Of a stretch of DNA of 10,464 bases, positions 1 through 5,708 are shown one piece after another. The notes beneath the pieces were generated by a model. That model saw only the letters and a program-made list of their open reading frames with translations, did not search any database and was not told the origin of the DNA. The position numbers were made by a program, and so were the translations under genes. This DNA comes from Roseburia sp. (GTDB lineage Bacteria > Bacillota > Clostridia > Lachnospirales > Lachnospiraceae), in contig JAGASC010000167.1 of the NCBI GenBank assembly GCA_017621905.1, positions 1 to 10,464 on the forward strand. The letters run 5' to 3'. Positions within the stretch are counted from its first letter, which is position 1. Each line of letters begins with the position of its first letter.

Positions 1-77
1 AGCACAATAATCGTAAAGAAATCTTAAAAAAATATAAAAAATTATGTTGTTTCTCATCTGCTTTACGACAGGGGCAA
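1..77. other. AT-rich stretch at window edge, no gene seen
   Basis: No convincing open reading frame or promoter is visible. The only structure is an 8-bp inverted repeat, TCGTAAAG at 11-18 and CTTTACGA at 61-68, separated by 42 AT-rich bases. It may belong to something that extends left of the window. No function can be assigned. Confidence 0.4.
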
Positions 78-225
78 AATGAAGTTTGGGAGTAACTATT
101 CAGGACAGCCCTATGCATTTACTGCATAGGGCGTATGAAAACGTAAAACATACACAAGCAAGCCCCATCGCGAAGCGATTTTTAATGGGCTTGCGGTCGT
201 AACTGTGAAGGTACTGAACAGTTAC
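78..225 (+). repeat. Structured modular repeat, copy A (full length)
   Basis: This element is closely similar to the reverse complement of 4218-4363 (copy B), and its first part matches 3659-3723 (copy C). It is bounded by imperfect terminal inverted repeats, GTAACTATTCAG (92-103) and CTGAACAGTTAC (214-225). Inside are three hairpins. Hairpin 1 has 9-bp arms 108-116 and 124-132 around the loop ATTTACT. Hairpin 2 has arms 158-165 and 187-194, with an inner ATCGC/GCGAT stem capped by GAA. Hairpin 3 has GTAACTGT (199-206) paired with ACAGTTAC (218-225). Stems differ between copies but stay paired, while the loop and the inner part of hairpin 2 are identical. Similarity to copy C extends upstream to an ATGAAG at 79-84. 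The reading frame from 79 ends after 16 codons at TAG 127-129, so no protein is called. The element lies 3' of the glycosidase gene. Whether it is a mobile repeat (BOX or MITE-like) or an RNA element is not resolved. Confidence 0.85.
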
Positions 226-246
226 GTTTGGGATTATAAGCAAAGG

Positions 247-273
247 GCCGGGATTCATTTACTGAATCCCGGC
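247..273 (-). terminator. Strong hairpin 3' of the glycosidase gene, with the same loop as the repeat
   Basis: A perfect 10-bp stem (247-256 with 264-273, extendable by the A-T pair 257/263) lies about 26 bases beyond the stop of the leftward glycosidase gene. This is the position expected of its transcription terminator. The following bases on the minus strand (CCCTTTGC) make only a poor U-tract, so termination strength is uncertain. The loop read on the plus strand is ATTTACT, identical to hairpin 1 of repeat copies A, B and C although the stem sequence is different. Confidence 0.6.
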
Positions 274-298
274 TCATTATAGGTGCTGCGGTTATTTT

Positions 299-2266
299 TT
301 AATATTCCAACACAACCATCTGGTGACAGTCAACCTTATCTACATTAACTTCAACCACCCCATTCTTCTGCGTAAACGGAATGTCCGCTCTCTGCGGTGC
401 CAGATAAACACGTTTTATGGTTTTCGGAAGCTTTAACTTAACGTTAATATCATAAACCGGTGTAATATCCTCAATAATTTCCACCCCGCTGCCCCGTTTG
501 ACCGGAACTGCATAAAGCAGATGGTTAATGTATCTTCCTTCCTGTTCCATCAAGGTCACAACACCCTGTGCACCAAGATTTATCTCTAACGTTTTATTCT
601 TGCCAAGCAGCACATCCAGTGCGTGCTCCACCATTCTTTTCGAAATAAGCGCTCCCTTGCTTGCGTATTCCGAGAACACTTGCCATCCGATGTAAATACC
701 ATCTTTTCCTTCTGCCATTCCGGGTCCCATGAATTCCTCCGAATTCGGAGTGTGCTGATGGGAACAGAAGTGTTCGATCGTCCTGTTAAAATAAGGCTTT
801 TCCTGTCTGCCTAACATAGCGCCTGTGGTAAGTGCAGTCACCTCGCCCTGGCTATATAACACATAGGCAGTATCAAAAAGTCCCTCCATCTCAAAAGCAG
901 GACGGAAATAACACGGTGTATAAGCGGATTCCCCGACATAATCTACTCCAAAATCAAAAGCAAATGTGTCCTCATCAGCCAGCAGTCCGGACTTGCCGGT
1001 AGCCAAAATCTTACCGCCATTTTGCAGGAAAGCATCCAGCTTCTCCTTTAGGGCAGGGGTAATGCGCAGAAAATCCGGAAGGATCACAACTTTATAACGG
1101 TTCATATCTGCTTCCGCATCAATCACATCATACAAATATTTTCCTTCCAGAAGAATTCTTGCCACGCCGGCATCCACATTGGAATTTTTGTCACCCTGAT
1201 CCATGCCGACAAAACTGGAATAAGCCTCGTAGGAGAAAAGAGCGATATCGGCCACGGGTTTCACCTGGTCCAGCCATTCTTCTTTTTCCTCCAGTTCCTT
1301 GTAAGCCTCACCAATCAGCCGGTAGGTAGCCATATCCATCTCGCCCTGTGGATGAAGCTGATCACCGATGGAACTCTTAGCGCCATTGGCAGCAGACAGG
1401 CTTACTTCATACCGCAGCGCATTCGGGTGCTTGAAGCCGCCAAACTCTCCCCAGGTACCATGGAATTTTCCGGTCATGCCAAGATACTCCATACCAAGCG
1501 TCTGCACATACCTTGCAGAAAGAGGGAAATGGTCGTAGCCCCAGCCGCCGGTAGGAAGGCTCTCCAGCTCCAGATGAGAATCCATATGAGCCAGATCGCG
1601 TCTGCCGTGGCGGATGTGGCCGCCATTGTGGAATACAGGCAATCCCGGTTTGATCCGGTCAATCGTTTCCCGCACCTTGGCGGTATAATTTGCATAGACT
1701 CTTTCTCCAAGCTCCAAAGCAGCTGCATCATCCAACGGGTCTTTTCCCTCTTCTATCAGTGTCTTTGCGCAATACTGGCAGTGACATTTCCGCACGCCTA
1801 CAATATCTAAAAAGATTCCGTCAGCATCATAATTTTTTACCACTTCCTCAATCTGAGCAAGCAGATAGTCTAAATAAGGTGAGTTGAAACAGAATAAATG
1901 ATAATGAGGTGTGGAAAAATCCGGAACCACAAGTTTTCCATTCTCTTTCCCTACGTTAAGCCATTCCGGATGGCGCAGCGCCATCTTCTCGTCAAGACCT
2001 GCGGACAGATAGACCGGTGTCTTGACTCCAATTTCATGAGCTGCTTCAATCTGCGCACCCAACAGGTCAAAATCCAGATTCGGATGTATCTCATTGGCCT
2101 TTGATGGGTGATAAGCCCAGCCATGATGGCACTTGGAAAAAACAGTAATGGAATTCACGTGCCCCACTTTCAATGCATTTTGAAATTGTTCTTTGCTAAA
2201 TTTACTTCCGATGCCAGGGATTTTTTCACTGGTATGGAAATCCAAATGTACTTGTCTGAAATTCAT
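299..2266 (-). CDS. GHL6/GH151-like glycoside hydrolase with trimerisation-type domain
   Basis: A 655-residue cytoplasmic protein without signal peptide. The start at 2266 is supported by AAAGGAGATT at 2271-2280 on the minus strand. The N-terminal part (about residues 1-335) resembles the hypothetical glycosyl hydrolase 6 group, a TIM-barrel type related to GH151 alpha-L-fucosidases. Visible marks are VHLDFHTSE (6-14), KCHHGWAYHP (45-54), DGIFLDI (149-155, with Asp154 at a typical beta-strand-4 catalytic position), a Cys-rich CHCQYC (161-166), LELESLP (232-238) and GDQLHPQG (301-308). Residues about 337-470 look like the glutamine-amidotransferase-like trimerisation domain of GH42 enzymes, and a beta-rich C-terminus follows. 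The expected role is hydrolysis of an imported oligosaccharide, possibly fucosylated; the exact substrate cannot be read from the sequence. It is divergent from an AraC regulator 101 bp away, its likely controller. No sugar transporter lies next to it here. The fold assignment is fairly secure, the fucosidase activity a guess. Confidence 0.82.
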   Translation of the reverse strand: MNFRQVHLDFHTSEKIPGIGSKFSKEQFQNALKVGHVNSITVFSKCHHGWAYHPSKANEIHPNLDFDLLGAQIEAAHEIGVKTPVYLSAGLDEKMALRHPEWLNVGKENGKLVVPDFSTPHYHLFCFNSPYLDYLLAQIEEVVKNYDADGIFLDIVGVRKCHCQYCAKTLIEEGKDPLDDAAALELGERVYANYTAKVRETIDRIKPGLPVFHNGGHIRHGRRDLAHMDSHLELESLPTGGWGYDHFPLSARYVQTLGMEYLGMTGKFHGTWGEFGGFKHPNALRYEVSLSAANGAKSSIGDQLHPQGEMDMATYRLIGEAYKELEEKEEWLDQVKPVADIALFSYEAYSSFVGMDQGDKNSNVDAGVARILLEGKYLYDVIDAEADMNRYKVVILPDFLRITPALKEKLDAFLQNGGKILATGKSGLLADEDTFAFDFGVDYVGESAYTPCYFRPAFEMEGLFDTAYVLYSQGEVTALTTGAMLGRQEKPYFNRTIEHFCSHQHTPNSEEFMGPGMAEGKDGIYIGWQVFSEYASKGALISKRMVEHALDVLLGKNKTLEINLGAQGVVTLMEQEGRYINHLLYAVPVKRGSGVEIIEDITPVYDINVKLKLPKTIKRVYLAPQRADIPFTQKNGVVEVNVDKVDCHQMVVLEY

Positions 2267-2367
2267 AAAAAATCTCCTTTCCCTATTGTGAATCCGATGA
2301 TTTCAGTGTATGGTAAAAAGAGAGGGATTACAATGTTTATTTCAATCAAAAATATGGAGATTTCAGC
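2267..2367. promoter_or_regulatory. Divergent control region of glycosidase and AraC regulator
   Basis: This 101-bp region separates two divergently transcribed genes and must hold both promoters. For the rightward gene, TACAAT (2329-2334) is a plausible -10, but no good -35 lies at 17 bp. GGAGA (2356-2360) is a good ribosome-binding site, 7 bases before the ATG. For the leftward gene only AAAGGAG near 2274-2280 is clear. A weak basal promoter that needs an activator is usual for AraC-controlled genes. No clear direct-repeat operator was recognised. Confidence 0.5.
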
Positions 2368-3195
2368 ATGAATGTGAAATATAATGAGTCATTCAACCGG
2401 ATCGCAAATACAGTAAAAATAGAGGTAATGGAAGCAGGATTGGCTGACTTGGGGCGGGAGTGGAGAAGTGAGGATATGTGTTCTCCCTACTCACGGCTGT
2501 ATTATGTAATATCCGGCGCAGGATATTTGCGGCTGCGCGGCGGAGATGGAAAAGAAACGGAAGTTTATACGATGCGGCCGGGATATTTGTATTTGATTCC
2601 CAACGGATTGTCCTACGATTATTTTTGTGAAGACAGGTTGGAGAAAGTGTATTTTCATATTAATGTTTCACTGCAGAATGGGCTGGAACTTTTCTATGGA
2701 TGCAGGAATTATTATGAAATGCAGATTGGAAACGAGACTCTCGACAGGATGAAGCAATGGATCACCAGCAGCCGGCCGGAAGATTATTTTCATATGCAGG
2801 GGGAGATTTATCATGCGGTTGCCTCCTTCATAAAGGTGGCAGGTCTGGAAGCAAAAGTCAACCGGAATTATTCGGAGATGGTGGCCCGGTTATTTGCACT
2901 GCTCCCCAAACTGAAAATTTCCGTTTCCGTGCGGGACATGGCAAAAATGCTGAATGTATCGGAAAGCACATTGGCAAAGCATTTTAAGAAAGAAACCGGT
3001 ATGTCCATCGGTGATTACAGGGAGCAGCTCGTGATGGGACGCGCCAGGCAGCTGCTGGCATTGGGAAAGCTGTCTGTGGGAGAGATTGCGGAGGAGCTGG
3101 GGTATTGCGACCAGTTCTATTTTTCCAGATATTTCAAGGAGCATCAGGGCATGACGCCAAGTGCCTATAAACAGCGGTATAAAATTTCCGGGTAA
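2368..3195 (+). CDS. AraC-family transcriptional regulator
   Basis: A 275-residue regulator of the usual AraC size. Residues about 10-110 form a cupin-like sensor domain (SRLYYVISGAGYLRLR at 42-57, RPGYLYLIPNG at 70-80), the part that binds a sugar ligand in this family. The C-terminal 90 residues carry the two helix-turn-helix units: the first about 186-207 (SVRDMAKMLNVSESTLAKHF), the second about 236-257 (VGEIAEELGYCDQFYFSRYF), followed by the typical GMTPSAYKQRY ending (261-271). The start ATG is preceded by GGAGA at good spacing. It is divergent from the glycosidase gene, which suggests that it activates that gene when its sugar is present; this comes from gene context only. The ligand is unknown. 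The next unit starts shortly after the stop but has its own promoter. Confidence 0.93.
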   Translation: MNVKYNESFNRIANTVKIEVMEAGLADLGREWRSEDMCSPYSRLYYVISGAGYLRLRGGDGKETEVYTMRPGYLYLIPNGLSYDYFCEDRLEKVYFHINVSLQNGLELFYGCRNYYEMQIGNETLDRMKQWITSSRPEDYFHMQGEIYHAVASFIKVAGLEAKVNRNYSEMVARLFALLPKLKISVSVRDMAKMLNVSESTLAKHFKKETGMSIGDYREQLVMGRARQLLALGKLSVGEIAEELGYCDQFYFSRYFKEHQGMTPSAYKQRYKISG

Positions 3196-3203
3196 AGATT
3201 TGC

Positions 3204-3231
3204 TAGACAATGTTTCATTGTATGATATAAT
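3204..3231 (+). promoter_or_regulatory. Extended -10 promoter with embedded dyad for the DUF4234-DUF2752 unit
   Basis: TAGACA (3204-3209, 5 of 6 to the -35 consensus) lies 16 bp before a perfect TATAAT (3226-3231), with TG at 3223-3224 giving an extended -10. A dyad, ACAATGTTTCATTGT (3207-3221, 6-bp arms around TTT), overlaps the -35 and fills the spacer, a position where a repressor would block RNA polymerase. Confidence 0.75.
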
Positions 3232-3247
3232 ATTAAAAAATCAAACT

Positions 3248-3313
3248 ACTAAGGAGGAAAATCCTCTGCTCCTGCAACGGCAGTCGCATTTTCCTTCGGA
3301 AAACTAAGGAGGA
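3248..3313 (+). promoter_or_regulatory. Structured leader with duplicated Shine-Dalgarno sequence
   Basis: ACTAAGGAGGA occurs twice, at 3248-3258 and 3303-3313; only the second precedes a start codon. Between them are TCCTC (3262-3266), which can pair with GAGGA of either copy, a CTGC-AACG-GCAG hairpin (3272-3283) and a TTTTCC/GGAAAA hairpin (3289-3303). An alternative 10-bp pairing of 3253-3262 with 3288-3297 excludes the local hairpins. The mutually exclusive pairings suggest translational control; this is inference from base complementarity only. Confidence 0.45.
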
Positions 3314-3320
3314 TTTAGTT

Positions 3321-3659
3321 ATGATTCAAAAAAGAAGTATTGCAGTATGTATTATCCTTAGCATCGTTACCTGTGGCATTTATGGCATTTACTGGTTTAT
3401 CTGCCTGTCCAATGATGCCAACACAGCCTCAAACACCTTCGGAACTTCCGGCGGAACCGCATTCCTGCTGAGCCTTATTACCTGCGGAATTTACGGCCTG
3501 TACTGGGCATACAAACAGGGTGAGAAAATTGATGCGGCTAAGAACAACCGGGGTATGGCATCCAGCAACAGCGGCGTTTTATATTTAATTTTATGTATTT
3601 TTGGGTTTTCTATTGTCGCATATGCATTGATGCAGAACGAGTTAAATAATCTGGCTTAA
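3321..3659 (+). CDS. DUF4234 small membrane protein with internal duplication
   Basis: A 112-residue membrane protein with three hydrophobic segments (about 8-28, 46-64 and 84-105). It contains a clear internal repeat: SIVTCGIYGIYW (14-25) and SLITCGIYGLYW (51-62), each a hydrophobic helix with the CGIYGxYW signature typical of DUF4234. A charged stretch (KQGEKIDAAKNNRG, 65-78) lies between the second and third segments. The biochemical function of the family is not known. The start is well supported by TAAGGAGG seven to eight bases upstream. The gene overlaps the next one by one base (TAATG), so the two are translationally coupled. The 19 bases TAAGGAGGATTTAGTTATG at its start recur exactly at the DUF5684-like gene (5693-5711). 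Confidence 0.85.
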   Translation: MIQKRSIAVCIILSIVTCGIYGIYWFICLSNDANTASNTFGTSGGTAFLLSLITCGIYGLYWAYKQGEKIDAAKNNRGMASSNSGVLYLILCIFGFSIVAYALMQNELNNLA

Positions 3660-3723
3660 TGAAGAAAAAAAGTAACTGTTCAGATCAGGTTCATGCATTT
3701 ACTGCATGGACCGTGAGAAAACG
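3659..3723 (+). repeat. Structured modular repeat, copy C (5' part only), inside a coding region
   Basis: Matches copy A from ATGAAG (79) through GAAAACG (143) in the same spacing and frame. It keeps the terminal repeat GTAACTGTTCAG (3672-3683) and hairpin 1, with arms 3688-3696 and 3704-3712 around ATTTACT (3697-3703). The stem differs from both other copies yet pairs fully, with one G-T wobble. Hairpins 2 and 3 and the right terminal repeat are absent; the DUF2752 coding sequence follows instead. Confidence 0.8.
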
Positions 3724-4090
3724 ATGGAAACGGGTCCTGGGATATGGAATTCTGGTAATATGCGCAGGATTATTGTATGCTGTGTTTGTGAAATGGTCCG
3801 GAATTGCAATTCCCTGCCTGTTTCATCTGGTAACGGGACTAAAGTGTCCGGGCTGCGGGGTGACACAGATGTGTGTTGCGCTGCTGCATTTGGATTTCCG
3901 GACAGCATTTTACAGCAATCAGATGTTGTTTTTACTTTTTCCGGTACTGGGGCTGGTATTTATAAAGTACATAGCGGACTATGTAAAGACCGGACAATGG
4001 CGGATGGGGAAGCTGCAAAACGGTATTCTTTATACGAGTATTGCGTTGCTTCTTGCCTTTGCCGTAGTTAGAAATATTTTTGAAATATAA
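3659..4090 (+). CDS. DUF2752 membrane protein with repeat-derived N-terminus
   Basis: A 143-residue membrane protein. The DUF2752 signature is CPGCGVTQ (63-70), a two-cysteine motif preceded by a hydrophobic segment (about 27-45) and followed by ALLHLDFRTAFYSNQ and two more hydrophobic segments (about 88-107 and 123-140). The family role is unknown; the CxxC pair could bind metal or be redox active. The ATG overlaps the DUF4234 stop as TAATG and has no strong ribosome-binding site of its own, so translation probably depends on coupling. Codons 5 to about 22 are the 5' part of a repeat (copy C), so residues such as SNCSDQ and AFTAW are not ancestral family sequence. An in-frame GTG at 3713 (codon 19) would remove most of this extension and is the alternative start. 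The functional core begins about residue 27. Confidence 0.85.
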   Translation: MKKKSNCSDQVHAFTAWTVRKRWKRVLGYGILVICAGLLYAVFVKWSGIAIPCLFHLVTGLKCPGCGVTQMCVALLHLDFRTAFYSNQMLFLLFPVLGLVFIKYIADYVKTGQWRMGKLQNGILYTSIALLLAFAVVRNIFEI

Positions 4091-4124
4091 GAAAATCAAA
4101 ACGAAGCGGAGTCGTTGCAAATGG

Positions 4125-4172
4125 CACTGTGAGGCTGTCACAGGAAAAAGCTATTTTGCAGTGGCTCTTTTT
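4125..4172 (+). terminator. Possible terminator of the DUF4234-DUF2752 unit
   Basis: CTGTGA (4127-4132) pairs with TCACAG (4138-4143), or alternatively CACTG (4125-4129) with CAGTG (4159-4163), followed by a five-T run (4168-4172). The stem is imperfect, so this is only a plausible intrinsic terminator. An 8-bp inverted repeat, TCGTTGCA (4112-4119) and TGCAACGA (4190-4197), flanks it. Confidence 0.4.
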
Positions 4173-4217
4173 ATTACAGGCTTATCGTATGCAACGAAAA
4201 AAACATAACGAAGACAA

Positions 4218-4363
4218 GTAACAGTTCAGTAACAGTTCAGATACCTTCACTGTTACGTGCATCCAGCCATTAAAAATCGCTTCGCGATGGGGCTGGATGC
4301 TTGCATGTTCCACGTGTTCTTACGGTCTACGCAGTAAATGCGTAGACCTGTCTGAACTGTTAC
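4218..4363 (-). repeat. Structured modular repeat, copy B (full length, inverted)
   Basis: The reverse complement matches copy A along its length. On the plus strand the terminal repeats are GTAACAGTTCAG (4229-4240) and CTGAACTGTTAC (4352-4363). The left one is duplicated: TAACAGTTCAG occurs in tandem at 4219-4229 and 4230-4240. Hairpin 1 has arms 4324-4332 and 4340-4348 around AGTAAAT (the complement of ATTTACT). Hairpin 2 has 10-bp arms 4259-4268 and 4291-4300 around the invariant core with TCGC-TTC-GCGA. Hairpin 3 pairs 4229-4236 with 4249-4256. Compared with copy A, three pairs in hairpin 1 and one in hairpin 3 have changed on both sides, keeping the pairing. It fills most of the 375-bp gap between the DUF2752 and dus genes. 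No target-site duplication is obvious. Confidence 0.85.
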
Positions 4364-4465
4364 ACAGTTCAAACAGATTTTGGAATAATATGTTATCATG
4401 GAATTGAAAAGACATAAAAACTATGTTAAATTTGGTGAGAGTGACGTCAAAGGAGAACAGGAGAG

Positions 4466-5527
4466 ATGCAGTTTTACATGGCGCCCATGGAGGGCCTGAC
4501 AGGATATGTCTATCGGAACGCATACCATAGACATTTTCATAATATTGATAAATATTTTACCCCATTTCTTACGAACAGGAATCTGAATCATAAAGAAATA
4601 AACGATATCTTGCCGGAGCATAATGCCGGGATGCAGGTGGTGCCTCAGATTCTGACAAACCGGGCGGAGGATTTTCTGTGCATTGCGAAAGTGCTGGCAG
4701 AGTATGGATATCATACCGTGAATTTGAACCTGGGCTGTCCTTCGGGAACCGTGGTAACAAAGCATCGCGGGGCGGGATTTCTCGCAGTGCCGGAGGAATT
4801 GGATGCATTTCTGGAGGAGATATTCGCAGGCTGTCCTTTGAATATATCTATTAAGACGAGAATTGGCATGGAGCATCCACAGGAATGGGAGCGTCTGATG
4901 GCTATTTATGAGAAATATCCGCTGGAGGAACTGATCATTCATCCAAGGGTGCAGAGTGATTTTTATAAAAACACACCGCACTATGAGGTCTTCGGAACAG
5001 CTATGGAGGGCAGCAGACATTCACTCTGCTATAATGGAGACATTTATTCCGTGGAGGATTACCGGGGGCTTGTCGGGAAATTTCCGAAATTGGAAAAGGT
5101 GATGTTGGGACGGGGAATACTTACAAATCCCGGGCTGGTGGGAGCGATTCGAGGAACGTTAACGTTGTTGAATCCTACAGTAGATGAAAAGATAACAACT
5201 CTGCAAGCTTGTGTTCAGGAGATGCCGGATAGGGCACGGCGGATAAATTCGGAGTTTGTTCCGAGTCCGAAGAACAGTACGCAGGAAATAAAAGGATTGG
5301 ACAAAGATACACTCCGTGCATTCCTTGACGATATTCTGCACGGCTACACGGCTGTCATGTCCGGTGACCGGAATACACTGTTCAAAATGAAAGAATTGTG
5401 GGTCTATCTGGGCCACAGCTTTACAAACCCGGAGAAATACATGAAGAAAATCAAAAAAGCGGAGTGTATTGCCGAGTATGAGACTATGGTGAATATGCTG
5501 TTTCGTGAACAGGATTTGATCCGGTAA
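4466..5527 (+). CDS. dus: tRNA-dihydrouridine synthase family protein
   Basis: An FMN-dependent enzyme that reduces specific uridines in the tRNA D-loop using NADPH. The 353-residue protein shows the family order: APMEGLTGYVYRN (6-18, FMN site), NLGCPSGTVVTKHRGAGFL (88-106) with the catalytic Cys91, SIKTRIGM (128-135, Lys130 at the FMN), IIHPR (157-161, His159), YNGDIYS (189-195) and GRGILTNP (215-222, phosphate binding). The C-terminal helical domain carries MKELWVYLGHSF, the usual tRNA-contacting region. Compared with the short Dus-like proteins I recall from this group, a Lys/Asp/Pro-rich stretch at about 232-280 seems to be an insertion. AAAGGAGAACAGGAGAG just upstream fixes the start. 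It is probably transcribed alone: repeat copy B lies upstream, hairpins downstream, and no good -10/-35 pair was identified. Which uridine it modifies is unknown. Confidence 0.92.
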   Translation: MQFYMAPMEGLTGYVYRNAYHRHFHNIDKYFTPFLTNRNLNHKEINDILPEHNAGMQVVPQILTNRAEDFLCIAKVLAEYGYHTVNLNLGCPSGTVVTKHRGAGFLAVPEELDAFLEEIFAGCPLNISIKTRIGMEHPQEWERLMAIYEKYPLEELIIHPRVQSDFYKNTPHYEVFGTAMEGSRHSLCYNGDIYSVEDYRGLVGKFPKLEKVMLGRGILTNPGLVGAIRGTLTLLNPTVDEKITTLQACVQEMPDRARRINSEFVPSPKNSTQEIKGLDKDTLRAFLDDILHGYTAVMSGDRNTLFKMKELWVYLGHSFTNPEKYMKKIKKAECIAEYETMVNMLFREQDLIR

Positions 5528-5529
5528 TG

Positions 5530-5588
5530 GCGGACGGTTCCGCGCGTTGGATCCACATCCCACAGCGGGGGGGCGCAGTGTGGATGTG
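5530..5588 (+). terminator. Two GC-rich hairpins after dus
   Basis: GCGGA (5530-5534) pairs with TCCGC (5539-5543). A second stem pairs ATCCACA (5551-5557) with TGTGGAT (5579-5585), or CACATCC (5554-5560) with GGATGTG (5582-5588), around a loop with seven consecutive G. They directly follow the dus stop and may end its transcript, but no immediate T-run follows; the nearest is about 20 bases further on. Confidence 0.35.
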
Positions 5589-5637
5589 AAAAGGAACGAT
5601 TGCTATCATTTTTGTGAAGAAAATGTAAAAATTTTGT

Positions 5638-5666
5638 TTGACAGCGGGCCATTCCTTTATTATAGT
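5638..5666 (+). promoter_or_regulatory. Sigma-A promoter of the DUF5684-like gene
   Basis: A perfect TTGACA (5638-5643), a 17-bp spacer and TATAGT (5661-5666, 5 of 6) form a strong housekeeping promoter about 43 bases before the start codon. Confidence 0.85.
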
Positions 5667-5708
5667 AGAAAAAAAGGAACTTTACTTTAACTTAAGGAGG
5701 ATTTAGTT

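Noticed and set aside
79..129. Short frame of 16 codons in repeat copy A, similar to the DUF2752 N-terminus
   Set aside because: It ends at a stop in the hairpin stem, has no good ribosome-binding site, and the similarity is explained by the repeat itself.
4421..5020. Long antisense frame (199 codons) across the dus start
   Set aside because: It has no family resemblance or ribosome-binding site, and the opposite strand codes for a clear dihydrouridine synthase.
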